This document shows positions 44,066 to 52,219 of a stretch of 52,714 nt of DNA, in pieces. The notes beneath the pieces were generated by a model. That model saw only the letters and a program-made list of their open reading frames with translations, did no database searches and was not told the DNA's origin. The stretch is from Flavobacterium sp. (GTDB taxonomy: Bacteria > Bacteroidota > Bacteroidia > Flavobacteriales > Flavobacteriaceae). A program made the position numbers and the translations under genes. Location: contig NZ_JANXUG010000097.1 of assembly GCF_025352015.1 (NCBI RefSeq), forward strand, positions 1 to 52,714, read 5' to 3'. Every line of letters starts with the position of its first letter. Position 1 is the stretch's first letter.

Positions 44066-44160
44066 TTGTCGAAAGTCGAAAGTTGTAATGTCAAAATGAC
44101 TTGGGGCTTTAGGCTATAAAACTTTAAGACTCAAAAAATGAATGTTAAATTAAATATATA
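44066..44160. repeat. GTCGAAAGTC-type repeat between atpB and atpE
   Basis: The gap starts with GTCGAAAGTCGAAAGT and ends with AAACTTTAAGACTC, which are partly complementary. The same motif family fills the atpA-atpG gap. It is noncoding and probably a short interspersed element. Confidence 0.5.
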
Positions 44161-44166
44161 TATATT

Positions 44167-44364
44167 ATGGAAGGAAATCTTCACCTTATTGGAGCAGGAT
44201 TAGTAGTTATCGGAGTAGGAATTGGTATTGGTAGAATCGGTGGTTCTGCATTAGATGCAATTGCTCGTCAACCAGAAGCTACTGCAAAAATTCAAACAGT
44301 GATGCTTATTGCAGCGGCACTTATTGAAGGAATTGGATTTGCAGCGTTATTCGCAGTATCTTAA
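44167..44364 (+). CDS. atpE: ATP synthase F0 subunit c
   Basis: A 65-residue two-helix proteolipid. The first helix has the glycine ladder GVGIGIGRIGG, the loop is ARQPEA, and the second helix carries the ion-binding Glu in AALIEGIGFAAL. Glu is followed by Gly rather than Ser/Thr, and helix 1 has no Gln at the ion site, so a proton rather than sodium ring is expected. Flanked by repeat DNA upstream and a long hairpin downstream that may raise its expression. Confidence 0.95.
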   Translation: MEGNLHLIGAGLVVIGVGIGIGRIGGSALDAIARQPEATAKIQTVMLIAAALIEGIGFAALFAVS

Positions 44365-44378
44365 TCCAAAAAAACAAT

Positions 44379-44416
44379 AAACTAAAAGCTGCAACGGTTG
44401 GTTGTAGCTTTGGTTT
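44379..44416 (+). promoter_or_regulatory. Long hairpin between atpE and atpF
   Basis: AAACTAAAAGCTGCAAC pairs with GTTGTAGCTTTGGTTT (one bulged A, one or two G-T/A-C exceptions) around loop GGTTG. There is no T-run after it, so a full terminator is unlikely. An attenuator or mRNA-stabilising structure would fit the need for many c subunits. Confidence 0.6.
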
Positions 44417-44466
44417 ATCTTAAAAAAGAATTAAAATTTTTACCTATATAATTACCAAATTAAATT

Positions 44467-44967
44467 ATGGAAAAGTTAATAAATGATTTCTCGTTCGGAT
44501 TGTTCTTTTGGCAAACCTTAATTTTCTTGTTATTGATTTTCTTGTTGAAAAAATTTGCTTGGAAACCAATTTTGGATGCCGTTAACGAAAGAGAAGAAGG
44601 AATAAAAAACGCCTTGCTTTCGGCTGAAAATGCAAGAAGAGATATGCAAAACCTAAAATCGGATAATGAAAAATTATTAGCCGATGCCAGAGTAGAAAGA
44701 GATGCTATGCTCAAAGAAGCAAGAGAGATTAAAGACAAAATTGTTGCCGAAGCGAAAGATGAAGCGCAAGTTCAGGCAGGAAAAATGATTGAACAAGCAA
44801 AAGCAGCCATCAATAGCGAAAAAAATGCTGCGATGGCCGAATTGAAAACTCAAGTTTCAAGCTTGTCTATCGAAATTGCAGAAAAAGTATTAAGAAATGA
44901 ACTGTCTGACAAAGCCGCTCAAACAAAATTGGTTGTTCAACTGTTGGATGATGTTAAATCAAATTAA
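44467..44967 (+). CDS. atpF: ATP synthase F0 subunit b
   Basis: A 166-residue protein with one N-terminal membrane helix (about 8-27), then the usual KKFAWKPILDAVNEREEGIKNAL and a long charged coiled coil that forms the peripheral stalk. The length is normal. It is followed by atpH 5 nt later. Confidence 0.95.
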   Translation: MEKLINDFSFGLFFWQTLIFLLLIFLLKKFAWKPILDAVNEREEGIKNALLSAENARRDMQNLKSDNEKLLADARVERDAMLKEAREIKDKIVAEAKDEAQVQAGKMIEQAKAAINSEKNAAMAELKTQVSSLSIEIAEKVLRNELSDKAAQTKLVVQLLDDVKSN

Positions 44968-44972
44968 TCGGT

Positions 44973-45500
44973 ATGTCAAGAGCTGCTATTAGATATGCGA
45001 AAGCAATTTTAGAGACTGCGGTTTCAAGCGGAAAAGCCAATCAGGTGAATGATGATATGAAATCAATCATTGCTGCGGTTAATTCGAGTGCTGACTTGAA
45101 TGATTTTTTGGCGAGCCCAATCATTACTTCTGATTTGAAAATGAAAGCGTTGTCCGAAGTTTTTGCTTCAGTTCAAGGAGAAACCAAATCACTTTTCAGA
45201 TTGCTACAAGAAAACAAAAGATTTGAAATTTTACTGGCTATCGCGATACAATTCAACACTCAATTTGATGAGATGAACGGTGTTGAGGTTGCAAAAGTAA
45301 CTACTGCTTTTCCGCTTACGGCTGATTTAGAAGCTCAAATATTGGCAAAAGCAGCAACCATTTCAATTAAAAAATTAACTATTCAAAACACAGTAGATGC
45401 ATCAATAATTGGTGGATTTATTTTAAGAATAGGCGACAAACAATATAATGCTTCTGTTTCAAACAGATTGCAAGAATTAAAAAGAGAGTTTAGTAACTAG
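44973..45500 (+). CDS. atpH: ATP synthase F1 subunit delta
   Basis: A 175-residue helical protein linking the b dimer to the alpha-beta hexamer. It begins SRAAIRYAKAILETAVS and has DLNDFLASPIITSDLKMKAL in the middle and the conserved C-terminal VDASIIGGFILRIGDKQYNASVSNRL. It has the standard position between atpF and atpA. Confidence 0.95.
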   Translation: MSRAAIRYAKAILETAVSSGKANQVNDDMKSIIAAVNSSADLNDFLASPIITSDLKMKALSEVFASVQGETKSLFRLLQENKRFEILLAIAIQFNTQFDEMNGVEVAKVTTAFPLTADLEAQILAKAATISIKKLTIQNTVDASIIGGFILRIGDKQYNASVSNRLQELKREFSN

Positions 45501-45523
45501 ATTACCATTAAAGATATATCAAA

Positions 45524-47098
45524 ATGGCAGAAATTAATCCAGCTGAAATTACAGCAATATTAAAGAAACAATTATCTGGTTTCGAATCAGGTGCAACATT
45601 AGAAGAAGTAGGAACTGTTCTTCAGGTAGGTGACGGTATTGCTCGTGTATACGGGTTATCGAATGCACAATACGGTGAGTTAGTACAATTCGACAACGGA
45701 TTGGAAGCTATCGTTTTAAACCTTGAAGAAGATAATGTGGGAGTGGTACTTTTAGGACCAACTACCGGAATTAGAGAAGGTTCTACAGTAAAAAGAACTC
45801 AACGTATCGCTTCGCTTAAAGTGGGCGAAAAAATCGTAGGTCGTGTGGTAAACACACTTGGGGAACCCATAGACGGTAAAGGACCAATCGGTGGCGAACT
45901 TTACGAAATGCCATTGGAACGAAAAGCTCCTGGAGTTATCTTTCGTCAACCAGTGACAGAGCCGTTACAAACGGGAATCAAATCTATCGATGCGATGATT
46001 CCAGTGGGTAGAGGACAAAGAGAACTTGTTATTGGTGACCGTCAAACTGGGAAAACAACAGTTTGTATTGATACTATTTTGAACCAAAAAGAATTTTACG
46101 ATGCAGGTCAACCTGTGTTTTGTATCTATGTTGCTATTGGACAAAAAGCTTCGACTGTAGCGTTAATTGCGAAAACATTAGAAGAAAAAGGCGCCATGGC
46201 TTACACGACAATAGTTGCGGCTAACGCTTCTGATCCTGCGCCAATGCAAGTTTATGCGCCAATGGCGGGAGCTGCAATTGGTGAATATTTTAGAGATTCT
46301 GGTCGTCCTGCTTTGATTATTTATGATGATTTGTCAAAACAAGCGGTGGCGTATCGTGAGGTGTCTTTGTTGTTAAGAAGACCGCCGGGTCGTGAGGCTT
46401 ATCCTGGAGACGTATTTTATTTGCACTCTCGTTTGTTAGAAAGAGCTTGTAAAGTAATTGCGGATGATGGCATTGCTAAAGACATGAACGATTTGCCGGA
46501 TACGTTGAAAGGTATCGTAAAAGGCGGCGGCTCGTTAACGGCTTTACCAATTATTGAAACACAAGCCGGTGACGTTTCTGCCTATATTCCAACTAACGTA
46601 ATTTCGATTACGGATGGACAGATTTTCTTGGATGGCGATTTGTTTAACTCAGGAGTTCGTCCTGCGATTAACGTAGGTATATCGGTGTCACGTGTGGGAG
46701 GTAATGCCCAAATTAAATCGATGAAAAAAGTTGCTGGTACCTTGAAATTAGACCAGGCACAATTTCGTGAATTGGAAGCATTTGCAAAATTTGGTTCTGA
46801 TTTAGATGCGGTTACATTGAACGTAATCGAAAAAGGAAGAAGAAACGTTGAAATCTTGAAACAAGCGGTTAACGATCCCTATACTGTAGAAGATCAAGTG
46901 GCGATAATTTATGCAGGTTCTAAAAACTTGTTGAAGAGCGTTCCTGTAAATAAAGTTAAGGAATTTGAAAGAGATTATCTTGCTTATTTGAATGATAAGC
47001 ATAGCGATGTTTTGAAAGCATTGAAAGCAGGTAAACTGGATGATACCATTACCGATATTTTGGAAAAAGCAGCTAAAGAGATTTCAGCGAAATATTAA
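45524..47098 (+). CDS. atpA: ATP synthase F1 subunit alpha
   Basis: A 524-residue nucleotide-binding subunit. The P-loop GDRQTGKTT is at about residues 170-178, followed by [31 protein letters not shown] and the signature [17 protein letters not shown], with the arginine finger in SVSRVGG. The length is canonical. Regulatory and catalytic sites of the hexamer are shared with atpD, which is not in the window. Confidence 0.97.
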   Translation: MAEINPAEITAILKKQLSGFESGATLEEVGTVLQVGDGIARVYGLSNAQYGELVQFDNGLEAIVLNLEEDNVGVVLLGPTTGIREGSTVKRTQRIASLKVGEKIVGRVVNTLGEPIDGKGPIGGELYEMPLERKAPGVIFRQPVTEPLQTGIKSIDAMIPVGRGQRELVIGDRQTGKTTVCIDTILNQKEFYDAGQPVFCIYVAIGQKASTVALIAKTLEEKGAMAYTTIVAANASDPAPMQVYAPMAGAAIGEYFRDSGRPALIIYDDLSKQAVAYREVSLLLRRPPGREAYPGDVFYLHSRLLERACKVIADDGIAKDMNDLPDTLKGIVKGGGSLTALPIIETQAGDVSAYIPTNVISITDGQIFLDGDLFNSGVRPAINVGISVSRVGGNAQIKSMKKVAGTLKLDQAQFRELEAFAKFGSDLDAVTLNVIEKGRRNVEILKQAVNDPYTVEDQVAIIYAGSKNLLKSVPVNKVKEFERDYLAYLNDKHSDVLKALKAGKLDDTITDILEKAAKEISAKY

Positions 47099-47099
47099 T

Positions 47100-47194
47100 T
47101 AAAGTCGAATGTCTTAAAGTCCAAAGTCCAAAGTCAATCAAGCGTTGACATCTTAACGGACTTTACGACTTTATGACTTGCGACTTTAGACTAA
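47100..47194. repeat. AAAGTC-rich inverted repeat between atpA and atpG
   Basis: AAAGTCG and AAAGTCC units on the left (with AAAGTCCAAAGTCCAAAGTC in tandem) are mirrored by GGACTTT, CGACTTT and GCGACTTT on the right. The whole can fold into a long hairpin. It extends to the bases just before the atpG start. Confidence 0.7.
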
Positions 47195-47199
47195 AAAAA

Positions 47200-48060
47200 A
47201 TGGCAAACTTAAAGGAAATACGTAATAGGATTAGTTCTGTTTCGTCTACGATGCAAATTACATCGGCGATGAAAATGGTTTCTGCGGCAAAGCTAAAAAA
47301 AGCGCAAGATGCTATTACAGCGATGCGCCCTTATGCCGAAAAGCTGACTCAACTGTTGCAGAATGTAAGCGCTGCTTTGGATAGTGATGCTGGTGGCGAA
47401 TTTACCGCGCAACGAGAAGTGAATAAGGTTTTGATTGTTGCCATTACTTCCAACAGAGGTTTGTGTGGCGCCTTTAATACCAACGTTGTGAAACAAGTAA
47501 AAGTTTTGGCAGATACCTATGCCGGAAAGCAGGTTGACGTTTTTGCTATTGGCAAAAAAGGAGGCGATGTATTGAGAAAAACGGTCACGGTGCTTGGACA
47601 TCACAATGCGATTTATGATAATTTGACGTTTGACAATGTTGCCGGTATTGCAGATGATTTGTCCGAAAAATTTGTTTCGGGGGAGTATGATAAAATTGAA
47701 ATTGTTTACAATCAGTTTAAAAATGCTGCGACCCAAATCGTTCAAACAGAACAATTTTTGCCGTTAGCAACAATTGCTTCAGAGGTGCCGGCTTCAACAG
47801 GGGATTATATCTTTGAACCATCAAAGGAGGAAATTGTATTGACTTTGATTCCAAAATCATTGAAGACACAATTGTATAAAGCTATCAGAGATTCGTTTGC
47901 CTCTGAACATGGTGCGCGAATGACTGCCATGCACAAGGCTACAGATAATGCTACTGATTTGAGAAACCAGTTGAAGCTAACGTATAACAAAGCACGACAA
48001 GCCTCTATTACGAATGAGATTCTAGAGATTGTGGGCGGCGCAGAAGCATTGAAAGGGTAA
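47200..48060 (+). CDS. atpG: ATP synthase F1 subunit gamma
   Basis: A 286-residue central stalk subunit. It starts MANLKEIRNRISSV with the coiled-coil segment STMQITSAMKMVSAAKLKKA. The middle has ITSNRGLCGAFN, and the end has ASEHGARMTAMHKATDNATD and KARQASITNEILEIVGGAEAL. An in-frame ATG 27 nt upstream lies in the repeat and would add residues without family similarity, so the later ATG is preferred. It is the last gene of the operon before a terminator. Confidence 0.96.
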   Translation: MANLKEIRNRISSVSSTMQITSAMKMVSAAKLKKAQDAITAMRPYAEKLTQLLQNVSAALDSDAGGEFTAQREVNKVLIVAITSNRGLCGAFNTNVVKQVKVLADTYAGKQVDVFAIGKKGGDVLRKTVTVLGHHNAIYDNLTFDNVAGIADDLSEKFVSGEYDKIEIVYNQFKNAATQIVQTEQFLPLATIASEVPASTGDYIFEPSKEEIVLTLIPKSLKTQLYKAIRDSFASEHGARMTAMHKATDNATDLRNQLKLTYNKARQASITNEILEIVGGAEALKG

Positions 48061-48083
48061 TAAATTCTAGTTTTATAATTTAT

Positions 48084-48123
48084 AAAAGCTAATTTTGTTG
48101 TAAAACGGAGTTAGCTTTTTTAT
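48084..48123 (+). terminator. Terminator of the ATP synthase operon
   Basis: AAAAGCTAA at 48084-48092 pairs with TTAGCTTTT at 48111-48119, with a possible inner TTTT/AAAA pair, followed by a run of T. Confidence 0.75.
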
Positions 48124-48189
48124 TTTACGAAAATTATTTCAGCAATAGTCGCATTCAATTCTTTAAACTTGTTTTAAAAATTATTTAAG

Positions 48190-48780
48190 ATGGCAGTAGT
48201 AACAAAATTATCTGATTTAGATTTAACCAAAACGTATACTTATGACGACTATTTATTGTGGCAATTTCAAGAACGTTTGGAACTCATAAAAGGAAAAATT
48301 TTTGAAATCAATCCTGCTCCTTAAAGAAAGCATCAAGAAGTTTCGGGTATTTTATATCGGTATTTATACAGATATTTAGAACATCATCCTTGTGGACTAT
48401 ACTTTCCGCCTTTTGATGTTCGCCTTATAAATTTTAAAAAAAGCAGCGAGGACAAAAAAGTATTATCTGTGGTGCAACCCGATTTATGCGTTGTTTGTTA
48501 TAGAGAAAAACTGGATGACCGAGGATGTATTGGTGCACCCGATTTAGTAATTGAAATATTATCTCCTAGGAATTCTAAAAAAGAAATGGGGATAAAATTT
48601 GATTTATAGGAAGAAAACGGGATAAAAGAATATAAGATAGTAGAACCTGCAGAAAAGGCAATATTTGTGTACACATTAAAAGACGTAACCTATAGCGGTT
48701 TGAAACCTTGTATTGAAGGACAAAAAATCACGAGGACCCTTTTTCCTGAACTAGATTTTGTTGAAAAAATATTTCAATAA
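48190..48780 (+). pseudogene. Uma2-family endonuclease-like gene with two in-frame stops
   Basis: A 196-codon frame starting MAVVTKLSDLDLTKTYTYDDY, interrupted by TAA at 48322-48324 and TAG at 48607-48609 but otherwise intact. The Uma2/DUF820 features are present: FERLELIKGKIFEINPAP-like start (here QERLELIKGKIFEI), QPDLCVVC, GAPDLVIEILSPRNSKKEMGIKF and EENGIKEYKIVEP. These form a PD-(D/E)xK-like fold of uncertain role. The stops replace expected Ser (PAPSRKHQ) and Tyr (the DLYEENG-like site). Two independent single-base changes and no frameshift mean a recent loss. Readthrough is less likely. Confidence 0.85.
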
Positions 48781-48803
48781 TACGATTTCCCACCTCCATT
48801 ACT

Positions 48804-48908
48804 GGATTTGCCGTTTCCATCAATGGATTTGCCATTTCCATCAATGAATTTGCCATTTCCATCAATGAATTTGCCGTTTCCATCAATGGATTTGCCGTTT
48901 CCACAAAA
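48804..48908 (+). repeat. Five tandem 21-bp units (coding-type minisatellite)
   Basis: The unit GGATTTGCCGTTTCCATCA(AT) is repeated at 48804, 48825, 48846, 48867 and 48888 with small changes (G/A at two sites; the last unit ends ACAAAA). The period is seven codons, giving GFAVSIN, GFAISIN, EFAISIN, EFAVSIN and GFAVSTK in the frame that continues into the sorting-domain remnant. Confidence 0.9.
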
Positions 48909-49079
48909 CAGGATGTGACGATGCGTTCGGTGAGTATCTATAATATGCTAGGGCAATTGGTGCAAGTACATACAAATCCGACGGGAAGTATTGATGTTTC
49001 GGGATTGCAAAGTGGGAGTTATTTCATGAGGATTGCCAGTGATAAGGGAAGTGCTAGTGGGAAGTTTATAAAAGAGTGA
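48909..49079 (+). pseudogene. Orphan C-terminal T9SS sorting domain fragment
   Basis: The frame continuing from the tandem repeat reads QDVTMRSVSIYNMLGQLVQV, SIDVSGLQSGSYFMRI and ASGKFIKE, then stops. VSIYNxLGQ ... IDVSxLxSGxYFxxI ... KFIK is the second half of a type A T9SS sorting domain. The frame has no start (a TGA lies at 48762-48764) and no cargo body, so it is the remains of a secreted protein gene. The space between the Uma2-like pseudogene and the flippase holds nothing else. Confidence 0.8.
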
Positions 49080-49102
49080 ACATTTGTTCGCTCTTTTTTT
49101 TT
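49074..49102 (+). terminator. Terminator after the T9SS remnant
   Basis: GAGTGAAC at 49074-49081 pairs with GTTCGCTC at 49086-49093 (one G-T) around loop ATTT, followed by nine T residues. It contains the stop of the remnant. Confidence 0.75.
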
Positions 49103-49127
49103 GGAATGCATTTAATAGTTATTTTTG
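49100..49127 (+). promoter_or_regulatory. Putative promoter of the flippase gene
   Basis: TTTG at 49100-49103 and TATTTTTG at 49120-49127 with 16-nt spacing resemble the Bacteroidota promoter consensus. It would start transcription just before the proposed TTG start. Confidence 0.5.
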
Positions 49128-49149
49128 TTGGGTACCAAAAAAACTTTCC

Positions 49150-50613
49150 TTGAGCCTTTATAAAAATCTTTTTAAACAAACACTTATTTACGGACTGGCA
49201 ACAGTTTTCCCTAGGATAATTAGTTTTATTCTCAATCCGTTGTTTGTTTATTATTTGCCCGATAAAAGCAAAATGGGCGAGGTTTCAATCATTTTTGCGT
49301 ATTTGGTTTTCTTTAATGTTGTACTTTCTTATGGCATGGAAACGGCTTTTTTTAGGTTTTATAATACCGAAGTAAACAAGAAAAATGTTATTTCAACAGC
49401 TACCGTTTCGTTGTTTTGGTCTTCTATAGGTTTTTTGTTTTTAGCTTTATTGTTTCGGCACACACTGGCACACTGGTCTGGTATCAGTGTAGAATACATC
49501 ACTTATACTATATGGATTTTAACTTTGGACGCCTTGGCAATCATTCCGTTTTCAAAGCTTCGTGCCGAGCGGAAGCCAATGAAATATGCTGCCATAAAGA
49601 TGACGAACGTTTCGATAAATCTATTGCTGAATGTTTTCTTTTTGGCGTTGTTACCAAAATTGGTTGCCAATAATCCTAACGGATTTTTAAGTACGATTTA
49701 TATTCAGAGCTTTCAGATTGGGTATATTTTTGTTTCCAATTTGGTGGCTAGTTTAGTCACGTTGCTGGTTTTAATTCCTAATTATACGAGTATTTCATGG
49801 AAATTTGATGCTGTACTTTGGAAAAAGATGATGCACTACGGACTGCCTATTTTGTTTGCCGGAATTGCTTTTGCCATCAACGAGCATTTTGACAAAATCC
49901 TATTGGACTGGATGCATGTTCCGTTGTCAGAAATTGGGGCTTATGCTGCCTGTTATAAAATAGGGATGTTTATGGTGCTGTTTAGAACTGCTTATACATT
50001 GGGGATTGAGCCCTTTTTCTTTAGTCATGCCAGCAATGAAAATGCGCCACAAACGTATGCCACTATCACCAAATATTTTGTGATTTTTGGTTCGTTTATT
50101 TGCTTGTTTGTGATTGCGTTTATCGATTTGTTGAAAGTTCCTTTGGTACCAAAAGCGGTCTATTGGAACGCTATTAAAGTGGTGCCGCTCATTGTTTTGG
50201 CCAATTTCTTTCTCGGAATTTATACCAATCTTTCGGTGTGGTACAAACTGATTGATAAAACTAAAATTGGAGCGTACATTTCGTTGGTTGGTGCCGCAAT
50301 AACCTTGCTTTTGAACTGGCTTTTAATCCCTTCGATGAGCTATTATGGTTCGGCAATTGCGACTATTGCCGCTTACGGAAGTATGATGATTATATCTTAT
50401 AAATTGGGGCAAAAACACTATCCAATTCCATACGATTTTAATAAAATTTTCAGTTATTTGGGCATGACAATATTGTTTTCGGTAGTATCTTTTTACGTTC
50501 CGTATCTACGAGAAAATTACTTTGTAAAAATAATATTGTTGACCGTATTTTTATATTTCATTTATTTTAATGAAAAAGAAACATTGGTACGCATTATAAA
50601 AAAGAAAAAATAA
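49150..50613 (+). CDS. Polysaccharide flippase-like membrane protein (TTG start)
   Basis: A 487-residue protein with around fourteen helices, beginning SLYKNLFKQTLIYGLATVFPRIISF and with SKLRAERKPMKYA, typical of lipopolysaccharide biosynthesis/flippase proteins (MATE-like superfamily, MurJ/Wzx kin). A longer reading would start at a TTG inside the terminator and is unlikely. No ATG precedes the conserved part, so TTG at 49150 is the best start, in line with the promoter-like box just upstream. It stands next to dut and a nucleotidyltransferase gene, not in the main polysaccharide locus; its substrate is unknown. Confidence 0.85.
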   Translation: MSLYKNLFKQTLIYGLATVFPRIISFILNPLFVYYLPDKSKMGEVSIIFAYLVFFNVVLSYGMETAFFRFYNTEVNKKNVISTATVSLFWSSIGFLFLALLFRHTLAHWSGISVEYITYTIWILTLDALAIIPFSKLRAERKPMKYAAIKMTNVSINLLLNVFFLALLPKLVANNPNGFLSTIYIQSFQIGYIFVSNLVASLVTLLVLIPNYTSISWKFDAVLWKKMMHYGLPILFAGIAFAINEHFDKILLDWMHVPLSEIGAYAACYKIGMFMVLFRTAYTLGIEPFFFSHASNENAPQTYATITKYFVIFGSFICLFVIAFIDLLKVPLVPKAVYWNAIKVVPLIVLANFFLGIYTNLSVWYKLIDKTKIGAYISLVGAAITLLLNWLLIPSMSYYGSAIATIAAYGSMMIISYKLGQKHYPIPYDFNKIFSYLGMTILFSVVSFYVPYLRENYFVKIILLTVFLYFIYFNEKETLVRIIKKKK

Positions 50614-50655
50614 ACAAGAGGATTCAATCGCAAGGGTCTTCGTAATGATAACAAA

Positions 50656-51090
50656 ATGGTCATAAAAATAATCAACACCTCTGGACACGAATTGCCCAAC
50701 TATGAAACAATTGCCTCCGCAGGAATGGATTTGAGGGCAAATTTGGTTGAACCAATAGAACTAAAACCATTAGAAAGAGCCATCGTTAAAACGGGTTTGT
50801 TTATGGAGTTACCCATAGGTTACGAAGCCCAAGTTCGTCCTCGTAGCGGATTGGCGGCCAAAAAAGGCATCACGGTTTTAAACGCACCTGGCACAGTTGA
50901 TGCTGATTATAGAGGGGAAATTGGTGTGATATTAGTAAATTTATCGAATGAAAATTTTACCGTAGAAAATGGTGAAAGAATAGCCCAATTAATCATAGCC
51001 AAACACGAAAGAGCAGAATGGATTTTAGTTGAAACTCTCTCTGAAACATCAAGAGGCGAAGGCGGATTTGGTAGTACAGGAGTGAAATAG
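50656..51090 (+). CDS. dut: dUTP diphosphatase
   Basis: A 144-residue trimeric dUTPase, hydrolysing dUTP to dUMP and keeping uracil out of DNA. All five motifs are visible: [47 protein letters not shown] and the C-terminal [10 protein letters not shown] arm. The length is normal. Confidence 0.96.
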   Translation: MVIKIINTSGHELPNYETIASAGMDLRANLVEPIELKPLERAIVKTGLFMELPIGYEAQVRPRSGLAAKKGITVLNAPGTVDADYRGEIGVILVNLSNENFTVENGERIAQLIIAKHERAEWILVETLSETSRGEGGFGSTGVK

Positions 51091-51178
51091 TTGGCAGTAT
51101 TCAGTGACAGTAAACAGTTAAATAATAGTAAAAGAGTTTAGTTTTAATACTTAATACTCAAATCTTAATACAATAAAC

Positions 51179-52189
51179 ATGAAAATAATAGTTCCAATGG
51201 CGGGTCGCGGGTCAAGACTTCGCCCACATACCTTAACAATACCCAAACCATTAATCCCAATTGCTGGCAAACCAATTGTTCACCGCTTGGTAGAAGATAT
51301 TGCAGGCATTTTGAATCAAAAAATAGAGGAAGTAGCTTTTATCATTCATGAAAGTTTTGGCAAAAAAGTAGAAGAAGATTTGATTGCCATTGCTGAAAAA
51401 TTAGGGGCAAAAGGTACCATTTATTATCAAAACGAAGCCCTTGGAACGGGTCATGCAATTATGTGCGCCAAAGATTCTTTGAGTGGCTCGGCAGTAATTG
51501 CGTATGCTGATACATTAATTCGTGCCGATTTTGATATAGATACCACAGCAGACAGTGTCATTTGGGTAAAACAAGTAGATCATCCGGAAGCTTTTGGGGT
51601 AATAAATTTGAACGAAAACAATGAAATTGTTGAGTTAGTAGAAAAACCCAAAGAATATGTTTCTGATTTAGCGGTAATAGGAATATACTATTTTAAGGAT
51701 ATTTCCGTTTTAAGAGAGGAACTTCAGTCTGTTTTGGATAATAATATCATTCACGGTGGCGAATACCAAATTAATGACGGCATAAAGCAAATGATGACAA
51801 AAGGGATGAAATTTGTTCCGGGAAAAGTAGATGAATGGATGGATTGTGGGAATAAAGAGGTAACTGTGGAGACCAATTCCAGAATGTTAGGTTTTTTGCA
51901 TAATGATGGAGAACATTTGGTAGATTATGATGTGAAATTTGAAAACTCGAATATCATTCCGCCTTGTTATATTGGAAAAAATGTAATTTTAATTAATGCA
52001 ACGGTAGGTCCAAATGTTTCATTAGGCGATGGTTGTCATGTTGAAAATTCCGAAATCAAAAACAGTTTGATTCAGAATCATTCACACATAAAAAATGCTC
52101 ATTTAGACAATGCTATGATAGGAAATCATGCTAGCTTTGATGGCGATTTTACCAGCATCAGTATTGGCGATTATTCGGTTTTAGAATAA
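51179..52189 (+). CDS. Sugar-phosphate nucleotidyltransferase with beta-helix C-terminus
   Basis: A 336-residue nucleotidyltransferase. The N-terminal Rossmann-like domain has MAGRGSRLRPHTLTIPKPLIPIAGKPI at residues 6-32, GTGHAIMCAK, AYADTLIRADF and VEKPKEYVSDLAVIGIYYF. The C-terminal part (about 245-336) has hexapeptide-like turns: CYIGKNVILINATVGPNVSL, HVENSEI and ISIGDYSVL. This is the layout of glucose-1-P thymidylyl- or mannose-1-P guanylyl-type enzymes; the nucleotide used cannot be decided here. It is followed by a TPR gene as in many flavobacteria. Confidence 0.87.
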   Translation: MKIIVPMAGRGSRLRPHTLTIPKPLIPIAGKPIVHRLVEDIAGILNQKIEEVAFIIHESFGKKVEEDLIAIAEKLGAKGTIYYQNEALGTGHAIMCAKDSLSGSAVIAYADTLIRADFDIDTTADSVIWVKQVDHPEAFGVINLNENNEIVELVEKPKEYVSDLAVIGIYYFKDISVLREELQSVLDNNIIHGGEYQINDGIKQMMTKGMKFVPGKVDEWMDCGNKEVTVETNSRMLGFLHNDGEHLVDYDVKFENSNIIPPCYIGKNVILINATVGPNVSLGDGCHVENSEIKNSLIQNHSHIKNAHLDNAMIGNHASFDGDFTSISIGDYSVLE

Positions 52190-52219
52190 ATCATTTACTG
52201 AATTAAATTCATCATAAAA

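Noticed and set aside
47293..47754. 153-codon minus-strand open frame opposite atpG
   Set aside because: Shadow of the conserved gamma subunit gene; the product has no family features.
48804..48908. CRISPR array
   Set aside because: Units are directly adjacent with no spacers and a 21-bp coding-type period; there are no cas genes.
49084..49149. Longer N-terminus for the flippase from a TTG at 49084
   Set aside because: This start sits in the loop and stem of a strong terminator and upstream of the likely promoter; the added residues do not resemble the family.
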